Source: Bowmanella denitrificans (lineage in GTDB: Bacteria; Pseudomonadota; Gammaproteobacteria; Enterobacterales; Alteromonadaceae). From it: DNA of 64,000 bases. Made by a program: the position numbers and the translations under genes. The DNA is taken from contig NZ_PEBU01000017.1 in assembly GCF_002887595.1 (NCBI RefSeq), positions 17,003 to 81,002 on the forward strand, given 5' to 3'. Shown here piece after piece: positions 1-8,693 of the stretch. The notes under the pieces are model-generated. The model saw only the letters and a list, made by a program, of their open reading frames with translations. It made no database searches and was not told the DNA's origin. Numbering within the stretch: the first letter of the stretch is position 1; each line of letters starts with the position of its first letter.

Positions 1-47
1 AAAGCATTGCGTAAAGTGGTAGATGACTGCCCTAAAAAGGAATAGTC

Positions 48-1667
48 TTATCTGCCACAGGCAAGGATAACTTGCTGATATTGAGGCAAGGTTTCTGCCA
101 GACGATTCTGCTCAGCCAGAATTTCAGCTAAATCTTCGTCACTGGTCAGGGGATTGGCCAGCACTACGCGAAATACATTGATAGCCTGTTGAGGATAGGC
201 CTGGATCTCCAGCCTGGTTCTGGACACAAAGGAATGCCCGGATTCTCTTTGGTGTTTTTGAATGGCAACCGTTAATTCATCAAGTAGCGGGTTTATGCTG
301 GCTGCCAGATCCGGACTGGCCTGTAGTTTGTCCTGCACAACCTGCGGTACTAAACGGTATGTCAGCAGGCACAGTACCGGTGCCGTTGTGAGCTGAAAAT
401 TGCCATGTTTTTCAATCATATCTGCAAATCGCTGAGCTTTTTCCAGACTTTGGTCAATCAGCAGCTCGTAGCCACTGCGCCCAAGAATATGCAAGGAAGC
501 GTACAGCATCATCGCCATACCATTTCGCGAGCCTTCCAGGCTGGTGGCTCCCAGGTCTTTTGAGCCATGGCGCAGAATATACTGGGCATGGTGGCGCACC
601 TGATTGCCTGCGTCAGGGTCTTTAAACAACACCATGCCCGCGCCCATGGGGACATACATTTGCTTATGGGCATCCAGGGTCACCGAATCGGCTCGTGCTA
701 TGCCTTTGAGCAGTTTGCCGTGACGCCGGGAAAAAAGCGTTGCACCGCCCCAGGCTGCATCTACATGTAAATGACAGCCCAGCTCTTCAGCCACATCGGC
801 CAGTTCATCCAGGGGATCAATATGGCCGGTTTCGGTTGTGCCGGCGATAGCGGTAATTGCTAATACCTTGCCACCCTGTGCTTGTATGGCGATACCTTCT
901 TTCAGGACCAGAGCCGGGTCCAGGGTCTGGTCAGGGCAGGGTAGGGCGATGAGGCTACTACGACCTAAGCCCAATACATCCACTGCCTTACCTAAGGAGT
1001 AGTGGCCTCGCCTGGAGGTGATGACGGATAAGCTGTTGTAGCCATATTCCTGCATTCCGGCCAGCAGGCCGTCCTGACTAATACCGCGAAATGTGCCCCT
1101 GGCTTTCAGCAGGCGATTGCGGGCAACCCAAAGTGCGGTGATATTGGCGATGGTGCCGCCGCTGCAAAAACTGCCAAGGCTATGGCCGGCGTTGTGCAGA
1201 AACTGCTGATAGAAGTCCGGCTCATGATTAAAGATTAAACGGTGAATCATGCCCAGCACCTGACGTTCCAAAGGGGTAAACGCCTTGGAGGTTTCAATCT
1301 TCACCAAATTCTGATTCAGCCCGACCAACAACTTGGACAAGGTCAGGTGAAAATAAGGCAGGGCCGAGGTCATATGGCCGATAAAACGCGGTGAATAGGT
1401 GTTTACCGAATGTGCTACCAGTTTATCCAGCAGTTGCTGGGCATGTTCAGATACAAACTGCGGTTGCTCGGGCAGGAGCGACTCACTGAAGTCCTGCTCA
1501 ATATCTTCCAGTGAGCGGGGGCTGGCGACTACATGACGGGATAAAAAATCGGCAAGATTGTCGGACAGGTGCTGTTCAATTTGCGCCAGCTTTGAGTCCT
1601 GGCCTTCCGGCTTGGTAAATACGCGATACAGATGAGCCAGACTGGCTTGGGCATTTGTCACTGACAT
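48..1667 (-). CDS. panP: PLP-dependent aspartate 1-decarboxylase, PanP type
   Basis: Group II PLP-dependent decarboxylase fold, about 539 residues. The family (PanP) converts aspartate to beta-alanine for pantothenate synthesis and replaces PanD in many Vibrio, Shewanella and Alteromonas relatives. The PLP lysine is seen in D-A-H-K at about K335, preceded by the HVDAAWGG stretch that holds the PLP-binding aspartate. The chosen ATG at 1667 begins MSVTNAQASLAHLY, which matches the usual family N-terminus; an in-frame GTG at 1721 would add 18 basic residues of unlikely composition. The gene is divergent from the EAL gene at 1809. A related glutamate or tyrosine-type decarboxylase activity cannot be excluded from sequence alone. 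Confidence 0.85.
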   Translation of the reverse strand: MSVTNAQASLAHLYRVFTKPEGQDSKLAQIEQHLSDNLADFLSRHVVASPRSLEDIEQDFSESLLPEQPQFVSEHAQQLLDKLVAHSVNTYSPRFIGHMTSALPYFHLTLSKLLVGLNQNLVKIETSKAFTPLERQVLGMIHRLIFNHEPDFYQQFLHNAGHSLGSFCSGGTIANITALWVARNRLLKARGTFRGISQDGLLAGMQEYGYNSLSVITSRRGHYSLGKAVDVLGLGRSSLIALPCPDQTLDPALVLKEGIAIQAQGGKVLAITAIAGTTETGHIDPLDELADVAEELGCHLHVDAAWGGATLFSRRHGKLLKGIARADSVTLDAHKQMYVPMGAGMVLFKDPDAGNQVRHHAQYILRHGSKDLGATSLEGSRNGMAMMLYASLHILGRSGYELLIDQSLEKAQRFADMIEKHGNFQLTTAPVLCLLTYRLVPQVVQDKLQASPDLAASINPLLDELTVAIQKHQRESGHSFVSRTRLEIQAYPQQAINVFRVVLANPLTSDEDLAEILAEQNRLAETLPQYQQVILACGR

Positions 1668-1808
1668 TCTCAATTGAACCGTCCGGTGGCGGACTTTACC
1701 TCTTTTCCGCTGCTTCGTCACCCGCCAGACTTCCTGTGTATGATAAATCGGTTACAACCTAAGCGGTCACTGCTATATTCAGACAAGCGCACTGAGAAGA
1801 ACAATTGC

Positions 1809-2522
1809 ATGCGAATTAAAGAGATAGCCGGATTATTTGATATTGAGCGCATCGTGCCGTATTTCCAGCCCATTATGGACTTACAGCACCATGCGGTGTG
1901 GAGTTACGAATGCCTGGCAAGGTTGGTCACCGATGATGAGCGCACCTTCCTACCCAGCGAATTCCTGTATCTGGTGGAGCGGCACCAGTGTTTTGGGGAA
2001 CTGAGCCAGCGTATTTTTTATCGCTGCGCCAGCTACTTTCGTAACAACAATATGGCATTTAGTATCAACATCAGTCAGCAGGACATTATCGAACCGGGTT
2101 TTGCCAAGTTTCTGGCTGAATTTCTGGATGATTATCCGGATCCCAGCCGTGTAACTCTGGAGTTGATGGCCTCTACGGCCTTTGATTTCCGCGATGACTT
2201 TTTGTCTTTTCTGGCGATTTGCAAAACCTTGAATGTACGTTTATTTGTCGACCATTTCGGGGCTATATCCAGCAATATCACCAGTATTCTCGATTTGCCC
2301 ATTGATGGGGTCAAAGTGGATGGTGCCCTTATCAAGCAGATGGTTAAGCATCAGGAAGCAATGGATTTCGTTGGCTACCTGAATGAATTGGCTGAGCAGC
2401 GGGGTGTTGCAGTGATTGCCGAGCATATTGAGGACAAAACCGCCCTGGAAGCGGTACAAGGGCTGGGCATTCGTTATGGGCAGGGTTTTTATTTCAGCCG
2501 TCCTCAGGCATACCTGAACTGA
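1809..2522 (+). CDS. Standalone EAL-domain protein with degenerate catalytic motifs
   Basis: Single EAL domain of about 237 residues with no sensor or GGDEF domain. EAL domains hydrolyse cyclic di-GMP. Seen here: the EAL motif reads E-C-L, the conserved Asn is in SINIS, the ELTE motif reads E-L-M-A, the paired aspartates of DDFG read D-H-F-G, the lysine motif K-V-D is intact, and EGVE reads E-H-I-E; the QGF near the end is kept. Replacement of the second aspartate by histidine and loss of the normal loop-6 sequence suggest weak or no phosphodiesterase activity and perhaps a c-di-GMP binding or protein-interaction role. The ATG at 1809 is preferred because the domain starts directly after it; an upstream ATG at 1674 would add a non-homologous 45-residue stretch overlapping panP. 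Confidence 0.85.
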   Translation: MRIKEIAGLFDIERIVPYFQPIMDLQHHAVWSYECLARLVTDDERTFLPSEFLYLVERHQCFGELSQRIFYRCASYFRNNNMAFSINISQQDIIEPGFAKFLAEFLDDYPDPSRVTLELMASTAFDFRDDFLSFLAICKTLNVRLFVDHFGAISSNITSILDLPIDGVKVDGALIKQMVKHQEAMDFVGYLNELAEQRGVAVIAEHIEDKTALEAVQGLGIRYGQGFYFSRPQAYLN

Positions 2523-2644
2523 GCACTTTAGTTGACAGATGTAAATAAAATGTAGCAGTTAATCAAGCGGCCTCTGGTTGACCAATTTGGTTAGGTTAAG
2601 GTACTTATTCGTTGCAGCGAATCAAATAAAAAAGGACGTGCCCC

Positions 2645-3322
2645 ATGCAAGACCATGCCTGTGTTCCCCTTAGCGATTACCAGGAATTTTCTCCTGAAGA
2701 AATGCTCAATCGGGCTAAAACATTTTATGCCAGTTGCCAACGCCGCCATACCATCCGCTCATTTTCTGATCGGCCTGTCAGCCGGGAGTTGATTGAAACC
2801 TGTATCCGTGCTGCAGGTACCGCGCCAAGCGGGGCCAATCACCAGCCCTGGCACTTCGTTGCCATTCAGGACCCGGATGTAAAGCGGCAAATTCGCGAAC
2901 AGGCCGAAGCCCTGGAAAGTTCTTTCTACGCTGGGCGGGCTGGTGAGGAATGGCTGGGCGCGTTAAAGCCCCTGGGTACCGATGCGCATAAACCCTATCT
3001 TGAAAATGCCCCCTGGTTGATCGCCATTTTCAGTCAGAAGCGCGGCGGCATTCATGCCGAAGATAATCAGCAGAATTACTATGTGCATGAATCCGTAGGC
3101 CTGGCCACCGGCTTTTTGATTCAGGCCCTGCACCAGGCAGGTTTGGTTACCCTGACGCATACCCCCAAACCCATGAGCTTCCTGACCGAAGTCTGTCAAC
3201 GCGATGCAGATAATGAACGACCCTATATGTTGTTAATTGCCGGTTATCCCGCCCAAGACGCCACTGTGCCCGAACACGCGCTGGTGAAAAAATCTTTGGA
3301 TGAGATTGCGACCTTTATTTAG
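2645..3322 (+). CDS. Nitroreductase-superfamily flavoenzyme, iodotyrosine deiodinase-like
   Basis: FMN-dependent nitroreductase-fold protein of 225 residues. By recall it aligns end to end with vertebrate and bacterial iodotyrosine deiodinase (IYD): the FMN-binding RR-H-TIR-SFS start, the AAGTAPSGANHQPWHF block, and the AGLVTLTHTP and GYPAQDATVP blocks. IYD uses a Glu-x3-Tyr pair plus a Lys in an active-site lid to hold the amino-acid zwitterion of halotyrosine; the same spacing is present as E91, Y95 and K116. This points to reductive dehalogenation of halotyrosine, or a related phenol, rather than a generic nitroreductase. The start ATG follows AAAAAGGACGTGCCCC. It ends where the acetyltransferase gene begins, so the two probably form one transcript. 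Confidence 0.8.
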   Translation: MQDHACVPLSDYQEFSPEEMLNRAKTFYASCQRRHTIRSFSDRPVSRELIETCIRAAGTAPSGANHQPWHFVAIQDPDVKRQIREQAEALESSFYAGRAGEEWLGALKPLGTDAHKPYLENAPWLIAIFSQKRGGIHAEDNQQNYYVHESVGLATGFLIQALHQAGLVTLTHTPKPMSFLTEVCQRDADNERPYMLLIAGYPAQDATVPEHALVKKSLDEIATFI

Positions 3323-3333
3323 TGGAACCTGCG

Positions 3334-3801
3334 ATGTCCATCAGTATCCGACAAGTCAGCAAAGATTCCTTATCTGAGGTGTTAGGGCTATATGCTCAGC
3401 CTGACTTTGACAAGGACGTACTGAGCCTGGAACAGGCGCAGCAACTCTTTGAGCGGATGGCCAGTTATCCTGACTATAAACTCTACCTGGCCCGCCAGGC
3501 CGAACAAGCGGTGGGGACATTCGCGCTGTTAATTGTGGATAATCTGGGGCATCAGGGCGCTAAGTCAGCCATTATTGAAGATGTGGTTGTGGCCGATTCA
3601 CATCGGGGCCAGGGCGTTGGCCGGGTGATGATGCAATACGCATTAGAGCTTTGCCGCGAAAAAGGCTGTTATAAGGCCATGCTTTCATCCAGTCTGCGCC
3701 GTGAAAAGGCGCACGAGTTCTACAAAAACCTTGGTTTTGTACAGCATGGTTACAGTTTTTTGATTGATCTTGTAAGCCCCCCATCTTTGCCATCTGAGTA
3801 A
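3334..3801 (+). CDS. GNAT-family N-acetyltransferase
   Basis: GNAT fold of about 155 residues. Acetyl-CoA binding motif A is clear in DVVVADSHRGQGVGR (R-G-Q-G-V-G pyrophosphate loop), followed by the C-terminal HEFYKNLGF motif B. Substrate not predictable. The gene follows the IYD-like gene immediately: a GTG at 3322 overlaps the upstream stop codon and would add four residues, but the ATG at 3334 is taken as the start. Likely co-transcribed with the flavoenzyme; whether the two work on the same substrate is unknown. Confidence 0.85.
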   Translation: MSISIRQVSKDSLSEVLGLYAQPDFDKDVLSLEQAQQLFERMASYPDYKLYLARQAEQAVGTFALLIVDNLGHQGAKSAIIEDVVVADSHRGQGVGRVMMQYALELCREKGCYKAMLSSSLRREKAHEFYKNLGFVQHGYSFLIDLVSPPSLPSE

Positions 3802-4165
3802 TTCTATGTCTCGCTAAGGCAACAGGTCCGTTGATATGTCTTAGCGAGCCTTGCCCCGCTGCCTTAGCGTCTCAGCGTAAGCGCATTTCTGTTAACTGAA
3901 ATTTCAGTATTTCTGCTAGTCTGCGGCCGCTTATCTACGCATTGCGCGTTTGAGCTGCCTTGCTATCCGGTCTAACAAGAAATACCTGCCTTAAGTTGTT
4001 TAATGTAAAAATAGCGCAGCTAAAATGTTAAAAAAGGCTGTACAAATATCTTGCTGTGTGACTAAAGTGTATACAGAAGCAGGGTTAAGCCGGTCAGATT
4101 TGCCGAACCAACCCCAGAAATAAGAAATAAAACATTTATAAAACAACAGGTTGTTGAGGTGGAAG
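3802..4165. other. Intergenic region with hairpin, palindrome and TonB-receptor promoter
   Basis: No credible gene. It holds an inverted repeat CTCGCTAAG / CTTAGCGAG (3810-3818 and 3840-3848) without a T-run, a perfect 14-bp palindrome ACTGAAATTTCAGT (3895-3908), and the shared promoter element at 4036-4071 described separately. Confidence 0.6.
4036..4071 (+). promoter_or_regulatory. Promoter/operator element GGCTGTACAAA -N16- TAAAGTGTA upstream of TonB receptor
   Basis: GGCTGTACAAA at 4036-4046 is followed after exactly 16 bases by TAAAGTGTA at 4063-4071. The same two blocks with identical spacing occur at 10759-10794. TGTACA and TAAAGT are 18 bases apart and could act as -35 and -10; alternatively GGCTGTACAAA is an operator for the GntR-type regulator encoded at 8669-9349. 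GTATAC next to the -10 (4069-4074) adds a small palindrome. Confidence 0.55.
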
Positions 4166-6424
4166 ATGAACGGAAACAAACCGGGAACTAAATACTCACT
4201 TATCTTGGCAGGCTTAGCGACGGCAGGCTGGCCACTGACATCCCTGGCGGATGTTGCGCAGGATCTGGAAGTCAGTGCGGCCAATGAGGCGGTAGAGAAA
4301 ATCACCGTGACGTCTTCAAGACGGGTGCAGAGTATTCAGGATGTACCGGCTGCGGTTAGCGCCGTTAACCCCGATGAGTTTGTGAAAAGCGGTCTGACCT
4401 CAATCAGTGATGTCATCGGCTATACCCCTGGCTATCAGGTGATCAGCGAAGGCGGTCAGCGAGGGCGGGGTTCAATTACTGCCCGTGGTGTCAGTCAGTT
4501 GGGAGGAACCGCGGTAACGGCGATTTACATTGATGATGTACCACTGACCAGTAACAGCAGTTTCGCCAAAGGTAACAGCTTGTTTTTCGATGGTTTGTTA
4601 GGTGACGTGGAAAGGGTGGAACTGATTAAAGGGCCGCAGGGAACCTTATTTGGTGCCACAGCTATCAGCGGTGCCATCCGTTATATCAGCCGCGAGCCAG
4701 CCTTGTTTGACGCCAGGGGGGCGCTGACGGCAGATATGTCTGCTACTAAAGGCGGCGGCGTCAATAAACTGTATCGCGGCTTTTATAGTCTGCCACTGGT
4801 GGAAGACCGGCTGGGCATCACCCTGGCTGGTTTTTCCGCTGATGATGCCGGTTATGTGGATCAGGTAGATGCACTAACGGGTGACGTCATACGGGAGGAT
4901 GCCAACCATGGGGAAAACTATGGCTACAGTGCAGATATGCTGTTTGATGCCACTGATAAACTCAGCCTGCGTATCAAGGCATTAAAACAAAACTCGAGTT
5001 TTGGCATGGGCTCGGCGGTGAATATTGCCGGACTGGATAAACAGGAAATGTACGGCAAGCTGACCTCAAACCGTACCTTTGGTGATGAAAATACCTCTCA
5101 GCGCATGTTGTCGGGCAGCCTGGAATATGAAATGGATGGGGCGGTTGTCAATTTCACCAGTAGTTATGTGAAATACACCAGCGGCCTGGCGCAAGATGGT
5201 AAACCCTTGTATGCCCCCATTATCGAACAGTTGACTGGTATGACGCCGGGGAGTATCGATACTGTGCCGGTCACTGTGGATGTGGAGTCAAAAAAGACCA
5301 CGCATGAACTGCGGATCACCTCTACCGCACAAGGTAAACTGGAATGGATTGCGGGCTTATATCTGGCCGATGAATCCACCCAGAACCAACAAAAAATACT
5401 GGCATTGCCAGCGGAAATCGTCGGCTTACTGGCGGCCTTCCCCAGTGATTACAAGGAAATGGCGGCCTTTGGTAACCTGACTTACTATCTGAGTGATGAC
5501 TTTGATCTGACCCTCGGCATGCGCTACGCCGATACCGAACTGGCTTTGAATTATCTGCGCGATGGGCTGCTGATTGGTGCCAGTGAAGACCTGACCCTGC
5601 CAACCGCGGAGGCAGATATTCAGACCTATCTGCTGACCGCCAGGTATCGCCCGCATAAAGATATGTCCCTGTATGCCAGAGTTGCCAGCGGCTATCGTCC
5701 TGCATCTGCCAATCTGTCGATTAATCACCCTGTAACCGGGCAATTGTTGTCGCAACCCACAGTGGATCAGGACAATTTATGGAGTTATGAAATCGGTGCC
5801 AAGGGAGATTGGGCCGATGGTCTGTTCAGCTATGACGCGGCCCTTTGGTATATCGATTGGCAGGATTTCCAGGCCTACGCCTCCTTTTTTGGTTTGCGTA
5901 CCCAAGGCAATGCCCGAGGCGGGGTAACGGCCAGAGGCTTCGAAGGGGCGCTGACCATCAGCCCCAGTTCCAGCTTTACTATCAAAACGTCTATGGCCTA
6001 CAGCAACAGTACTTTAAATGAAGACGAGCCCAGCTTGTTTGGTCTGGCCGGTGCGGATTTGCCCGGCGTGCCGCGCTGGAGCTTGTCGTCTATTGCCAGA
6101 TATGAGTTTGATCTGTCCCGCGACACTTATGGCTGGGTAACGGCCGGGGTAAGGTATCGCGACAGCTTCCCTTCGGCGTTTAACAATGGCGACCCGACTA
6201 ACCCAACGATCAATCTGGACAGCGATGACACACTGTTGGTGGATATGAGCGTGGGAATGGCCTGGCAGGATTTGGTGCTGAACCTGTATGTGAATAATCT
6301 GCTGGACGCCGATGACTATGCCAGCTTCAACGCCCAGATGATTCCCGGTACAGGCAATATGGATATCACCGGTACCCCTGTGGAGCCGCGCACTATAGGT
6401 CTGTCGGCCACGTATTCATTCTGA
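4166..6424 (+). CDS. TonB-dependent outer-membrane receptor
   Basis: 752-residue TonB-dependent receptor. It has a signal peptide (hydrophobic SLILAGLATAGWPLTSLA), a probable TonB box EKITVTS, a plug domain with the KGPQGTLFGATAISGAIRYIS block, a 22-strand barrel region, and a C-terminus ending in aromatic phenylalanine (TYSF). Such receptors import scarce or large substrates using the proton motive force. Start ATG at 4166 follows GAGGTGGAAG. It is the first gene of the DUF1611, transporter and peptidase cluster, so the cargo is more likely an organic compound (peptide or amino-acid derivative) than iron, but this is inference from context. Confidence 0.9.
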   Translation: MNGNKPGTKYSLILAGLATAGWPLTSLADVAQDLEVSAANEAVEKITVTSSRRVQSIQDVPAAVSAVNPDEFVKSGLTSISDVIGYTPGYQVISEGGQRGRGSITARGVSQLGGTAVTAIYIDDVPLTSNSSFAKGNSLFFDGLLGDVERVELIKGPQGTLFGATAISGAIRYISREPALFDARGALTADMSATKGGGVNKLYRGFYSLPLVEDRLGITLAGFSADDAGYVDQVDALTGDVIREDANHGENYGYSADMLFDATDKLSLRIKALKQNSSFGMGSAVNIAGLDKQEMYGKLTSNRTFGDENTSQRMLSGSLEYEMDGAVVNFTSSYVKYTSGLAQDGKPLYAPIIEQLTGMTPGSIDTVPVTVDVESKKTTHELRITSTAQGKLEWIAGLYLADESTQNQQKILALPAEIVGLLAAFPSDYKEMAAFGNLTYYLSDDFDLTLGMRYADTELALNYLRDGLLIGASEDLTLPTAEADIQTYLLTARYRPHKDMSLYARVASGYRPASANLSINHPVTGQLLSQPTVDQDNLWSYEIGAKGDWADGLFSYDAALWYIDWQDFQAYASFFGLRTQGNARGGVTARGFEGALTISPSSSFTIKTSMAYSNSTLNEDEPSLFGLAGADLPGVPRWSLSSIARYEFDLSRDTYGWVTAGVRYRDSFPSAFNNGDPTNPTINLDSDDTLLVDMSVGMAWQDLVLNLYVNNLLDADDYASFNAQMIPGTGNMDITGTPVEPRTIGLSATYSF

Positions 6425-6452
6425 TTTTGTATTTTCCGGGAGAGAGCAGGGT

Positions 6453-7499
6453 ATGAACCAAATAACCAATGTGCAGCTAAAAACCCCTTATCTGGTTTTT
6501 CTGGGGGATGTCACCGAAATGCTCTATGCCAAGACTGGTGCGGGTATAGTGCAATGGTGTCCAGAGGCCGTGGTGGGGCAAATTCGCCTGCCGGGCTGCA
6601 GTATCGATCTTGGCGTGCCCGAGCTCTGTATTCAGAATGCGGTGCTGGCCGGAGCGCGCAGTTTGATTATTGGTGTTGCCCCTATGGGCGGCGGTATCGG
6701 CGCTAATTGGAGCAAAGTACTGAATGAAGCAGCGGCCATGGGCATGGACATTGTCAGTGGTCTGCATACTGACCTGGCCGAAATCCCTGGGTTGGTAGAA
6801 ACCGCCAGTGCCTCTGGTGCGGCCCTGATTAATGTGCGCCGGGCGCCACCACGCTTACCTATTGGCACAGGTGAAAAACGCACTGGTCTGAGATTACTGA
6901 CGGTGGGCACAGACTGTGCGGTGGGAAAAAAATACTCCGCTCTGGCATTGGTTAAAGCGATGCGAGAGCAGGGCATGCAAGCCACATTCAGAGCTACAGG
7001 CCAAACCGGTATTATGATTGCCGGGAGCGGTATTCCGGTGGATTCGGTGGTGTCAGACTTTATCTGCGGTGCTGCTGAAGTGATCTCCCCCGCCAATCAC
7101 AAGGAACACTGGGATGTGATTGAAGGTCAGGGCTCTTTGTTTAATCCGTCCTATGCCGGTGTCAGTCTCGGTCTGCTGCATGGGTCACAGCCTGATGCCC
7201 TGGTAGTTTGCCACGACGCCACCCGCACACAAATCAGTACCTGTAAGCAATATGAGTTGCCATCTATCCGTGAATGTATCGCGCTTAATCTCCAGTGCGC
7301 GCGCCTGACCAACCCCAAGGTCCGCTGTGTAGGTATCTGTGTAAATACTTCCGGTCTGGCGCCGCATAAAAGAACGGCATATTTACAGGCATTGACACAG
7401 GAAACGGGCCTGCCTTGTGTCGACCCACTGACCGATGGCTGCGCCTCCATAGTGGATGAGATTCAACGGGTTTGGCATGGTCAGGCCGAACTGGCATGA
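6453..7499 (+). CDS. dgcN: DUF1611 P-loop protein, DgcN-type (putative D-glutamate N-acetyltransferase)
   Basis: 348 residues with an N-terminal Rossmann-like domain and a C-terminal P-loop domain; the Walker A-like motif GTDCAVGKK lies at residues 152-160. Members of this DUF1611 family have been reported as DgcN, which N-acetylates D-glutamate so that the partner DgcA can racemise it to N-acetyl-L-glutamate. A DgcA/dipeptide-epimerase-like gene lies in the same cluster at 14036, which supports that reading. The start follows GGGAGAGAGCAGGGT. It is separated from the TonB receptor by 28 bases and is probably in the same operon. Substrate assignment rests on family knowledge and context. Confidence 0.7.
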   Translation: MNQITNVQLKTPYLVFLGDVTEMLYAKTGAGIVQWCPEAVVGQIRLPGCSIDLGVPELCIQNAVLAGARSLIIGVAPMGGGIGANWSKVLNEAAAMGMDIVSGLHTDLAEIPGLVETASASGAALINVRRAPPRLPIGTGEKRTGLRLLTVGTDCAVGKKYSALALVKAMREQGMQATFRATGQTGIMIAGSGIPVDSVVSDFICGAAEVISPANHKEHWDVIEGQGSLFNPSYAGVSLGLLHGSQPDALVVCHDATRTQISTCKQYELPSIRECIALNLQCARLTNPKVRCVGICVNTSGLAPHKRTAYLQALTQETGLPCVDPLTDGCASIVDEIQRVWHGQAELA

Positions 7500-7541
7500 T
7501 GCTGCTGAGGCAAGCCAGCCGGTGCAGTCAGGGAGGAAGTG

Positions 7542-8693
7542 ATGATTAATTCGGGCAGGATACGAAACCTATTGCAGTGCTATTTTTTGCCAGGATTGGT
7601 CTTTCAGTCGGTGATTGTGGGTGGCGGCTATGGTACCGGGCGGGAAATTGCCGAATTTTTTCTGGTGCATGGCCCGGTTAACGGGCTACTGGGCATGTTG
7701 GTAGCCAGCCTGTGTTGGAGCGTTGTGCTGGCTATTGCATTTGAGTTTTCCCGCCTCACCCACAGCCATGATTACCGGCGCTTCTTCAAACAACTGCTGG
7801 GGCCAGGTTGGGTACTGTTTGAGTTGATCTACTTGCTAATTGCCCTGTTGGTACTGGCCGTGCTTGGCTCTGCGGCAGCGCAGATGGTGACCGATCTATT
7901 TGCTTGGCCGGGTATTTGGGGCACGCTGATATTGCTGGCCTGTATAGGCTTGCTGGCTTATCTGGGAACCCGGGTGATAGAGCGCGCGCTGACGTTCTGG
8001 TCGGTACTACTGTATCTGGTGTATGCCGGTTTTCTGCTTTGGGTTGTACATGATTTTGGCGGCGATATTGCGGCCTCTTTCAGCAGTGAACCAAACACAA
8101 GTACCATCTGGTATTGGGACGGAGTGCGCTATGCAGCCTACAATCTTAATGCCCTGGCTGCCGTATTGTTTGTGACCCGCCATTTGCACAGTCGCCAACA
8201 AGCTTTGGGGGCCGGTGCCCTGGCTGGGGTAATTGGTATAGTGCCGGGCATCTTTGTGTTTATAGCGATGCTGGCCCAGTATCCACACATTATCAGTGCG
8301 CCGGTGCCAGTCACAGCGCTTTTGCAGGGGCTGGGCGCCATATGGTTCTTTGTGGTGTTTCAGCTTATTTTGTTCGGCACTTTTGTGGAAACTGGCGCAG
8401 GAATTATTCATGCAATAAATGAACGGGTTGCTGGTGCTTTCCAGGAACGGCATAAAACCTTACCCAAAACTTACCGGTTGGCTATTGCCCTGGGATGCTT
8501 AAGCCTGGCCATGTTGCTGGCTGAACAGTTTGGCCTGGTAACGCTGATTGCCAAGGGCTACGGTATGCTGTCCTATGCCTACCTGGTGGTGGTTATCCTG
8601 CCCTTGCTGACCTTCGGACTGGTGCGTATTTTGCGCAGTTCCAAGGCCCGGAGCAAAGGCCAAAAGACTCAGACCAGCAGGTCCTGGGTATAG
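7542..8693 (+). CDS. YkvI-like inner-membrane transporter
   Basis: 383-residue polytopic membrane protein with about ten hydrophobic segments. The first carries the glycine-rich VIVGGGYGTGREIAEFF, typical of YkvI-type proteins related to the LeuT/APC fold, where this unwound helix binds substrate and sodium. In the cluster it is the only inner-membrane permease, so it probably takes up the amino acid or small peptide released in the periplasm. ATG at 7542 is preferred over the overlapping GTG at 7539 because of the GGGAGGA ribosome site. Its 3' end overlaps the convergent GntR gene by 25 bases. Confidence 0.75.
   Translation: MINSGRIRNLLQCYFLPGLVFQSVIVGGGYGTGREIAEFFLVHGPVNGLLGMLVASLCWSVVLAIAFEFSRLTHSHDYRRFFKQLLGPGWVLFELIYLLIALLVLAVLGSAAAQMVTDLFAWPGIWGTLILLACIGLLAYLGTRVIERALTFWSVLLYLVYAGFLLWVVHDFGGDIAASFSSEPNTSTIWYWDGVRYAAYNLNALAAVLFVTRHLHSRQQALGAGALAGVIGIVPGIFVFIAMLAQYPHIISAPVPVTALLQGLGAIWFFVVFQLILFGTFVETGAGIIHAINERVAGAFQERHKTLPKTYRLAIALGCLSLAMLLAEQFGLVTLIAKGYGMLSYAYLVVVILPLLTFGLVRILRSSKARSKGQKTQTSRSWV

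Noticed and set aside
48..1721. GTG start at 1721 for panP
   Set aside because: It adds a basic stretch (TKQRKRGKVRHRTVQLR) with no family match; ATG at 1667 gives the normal N-terminus.
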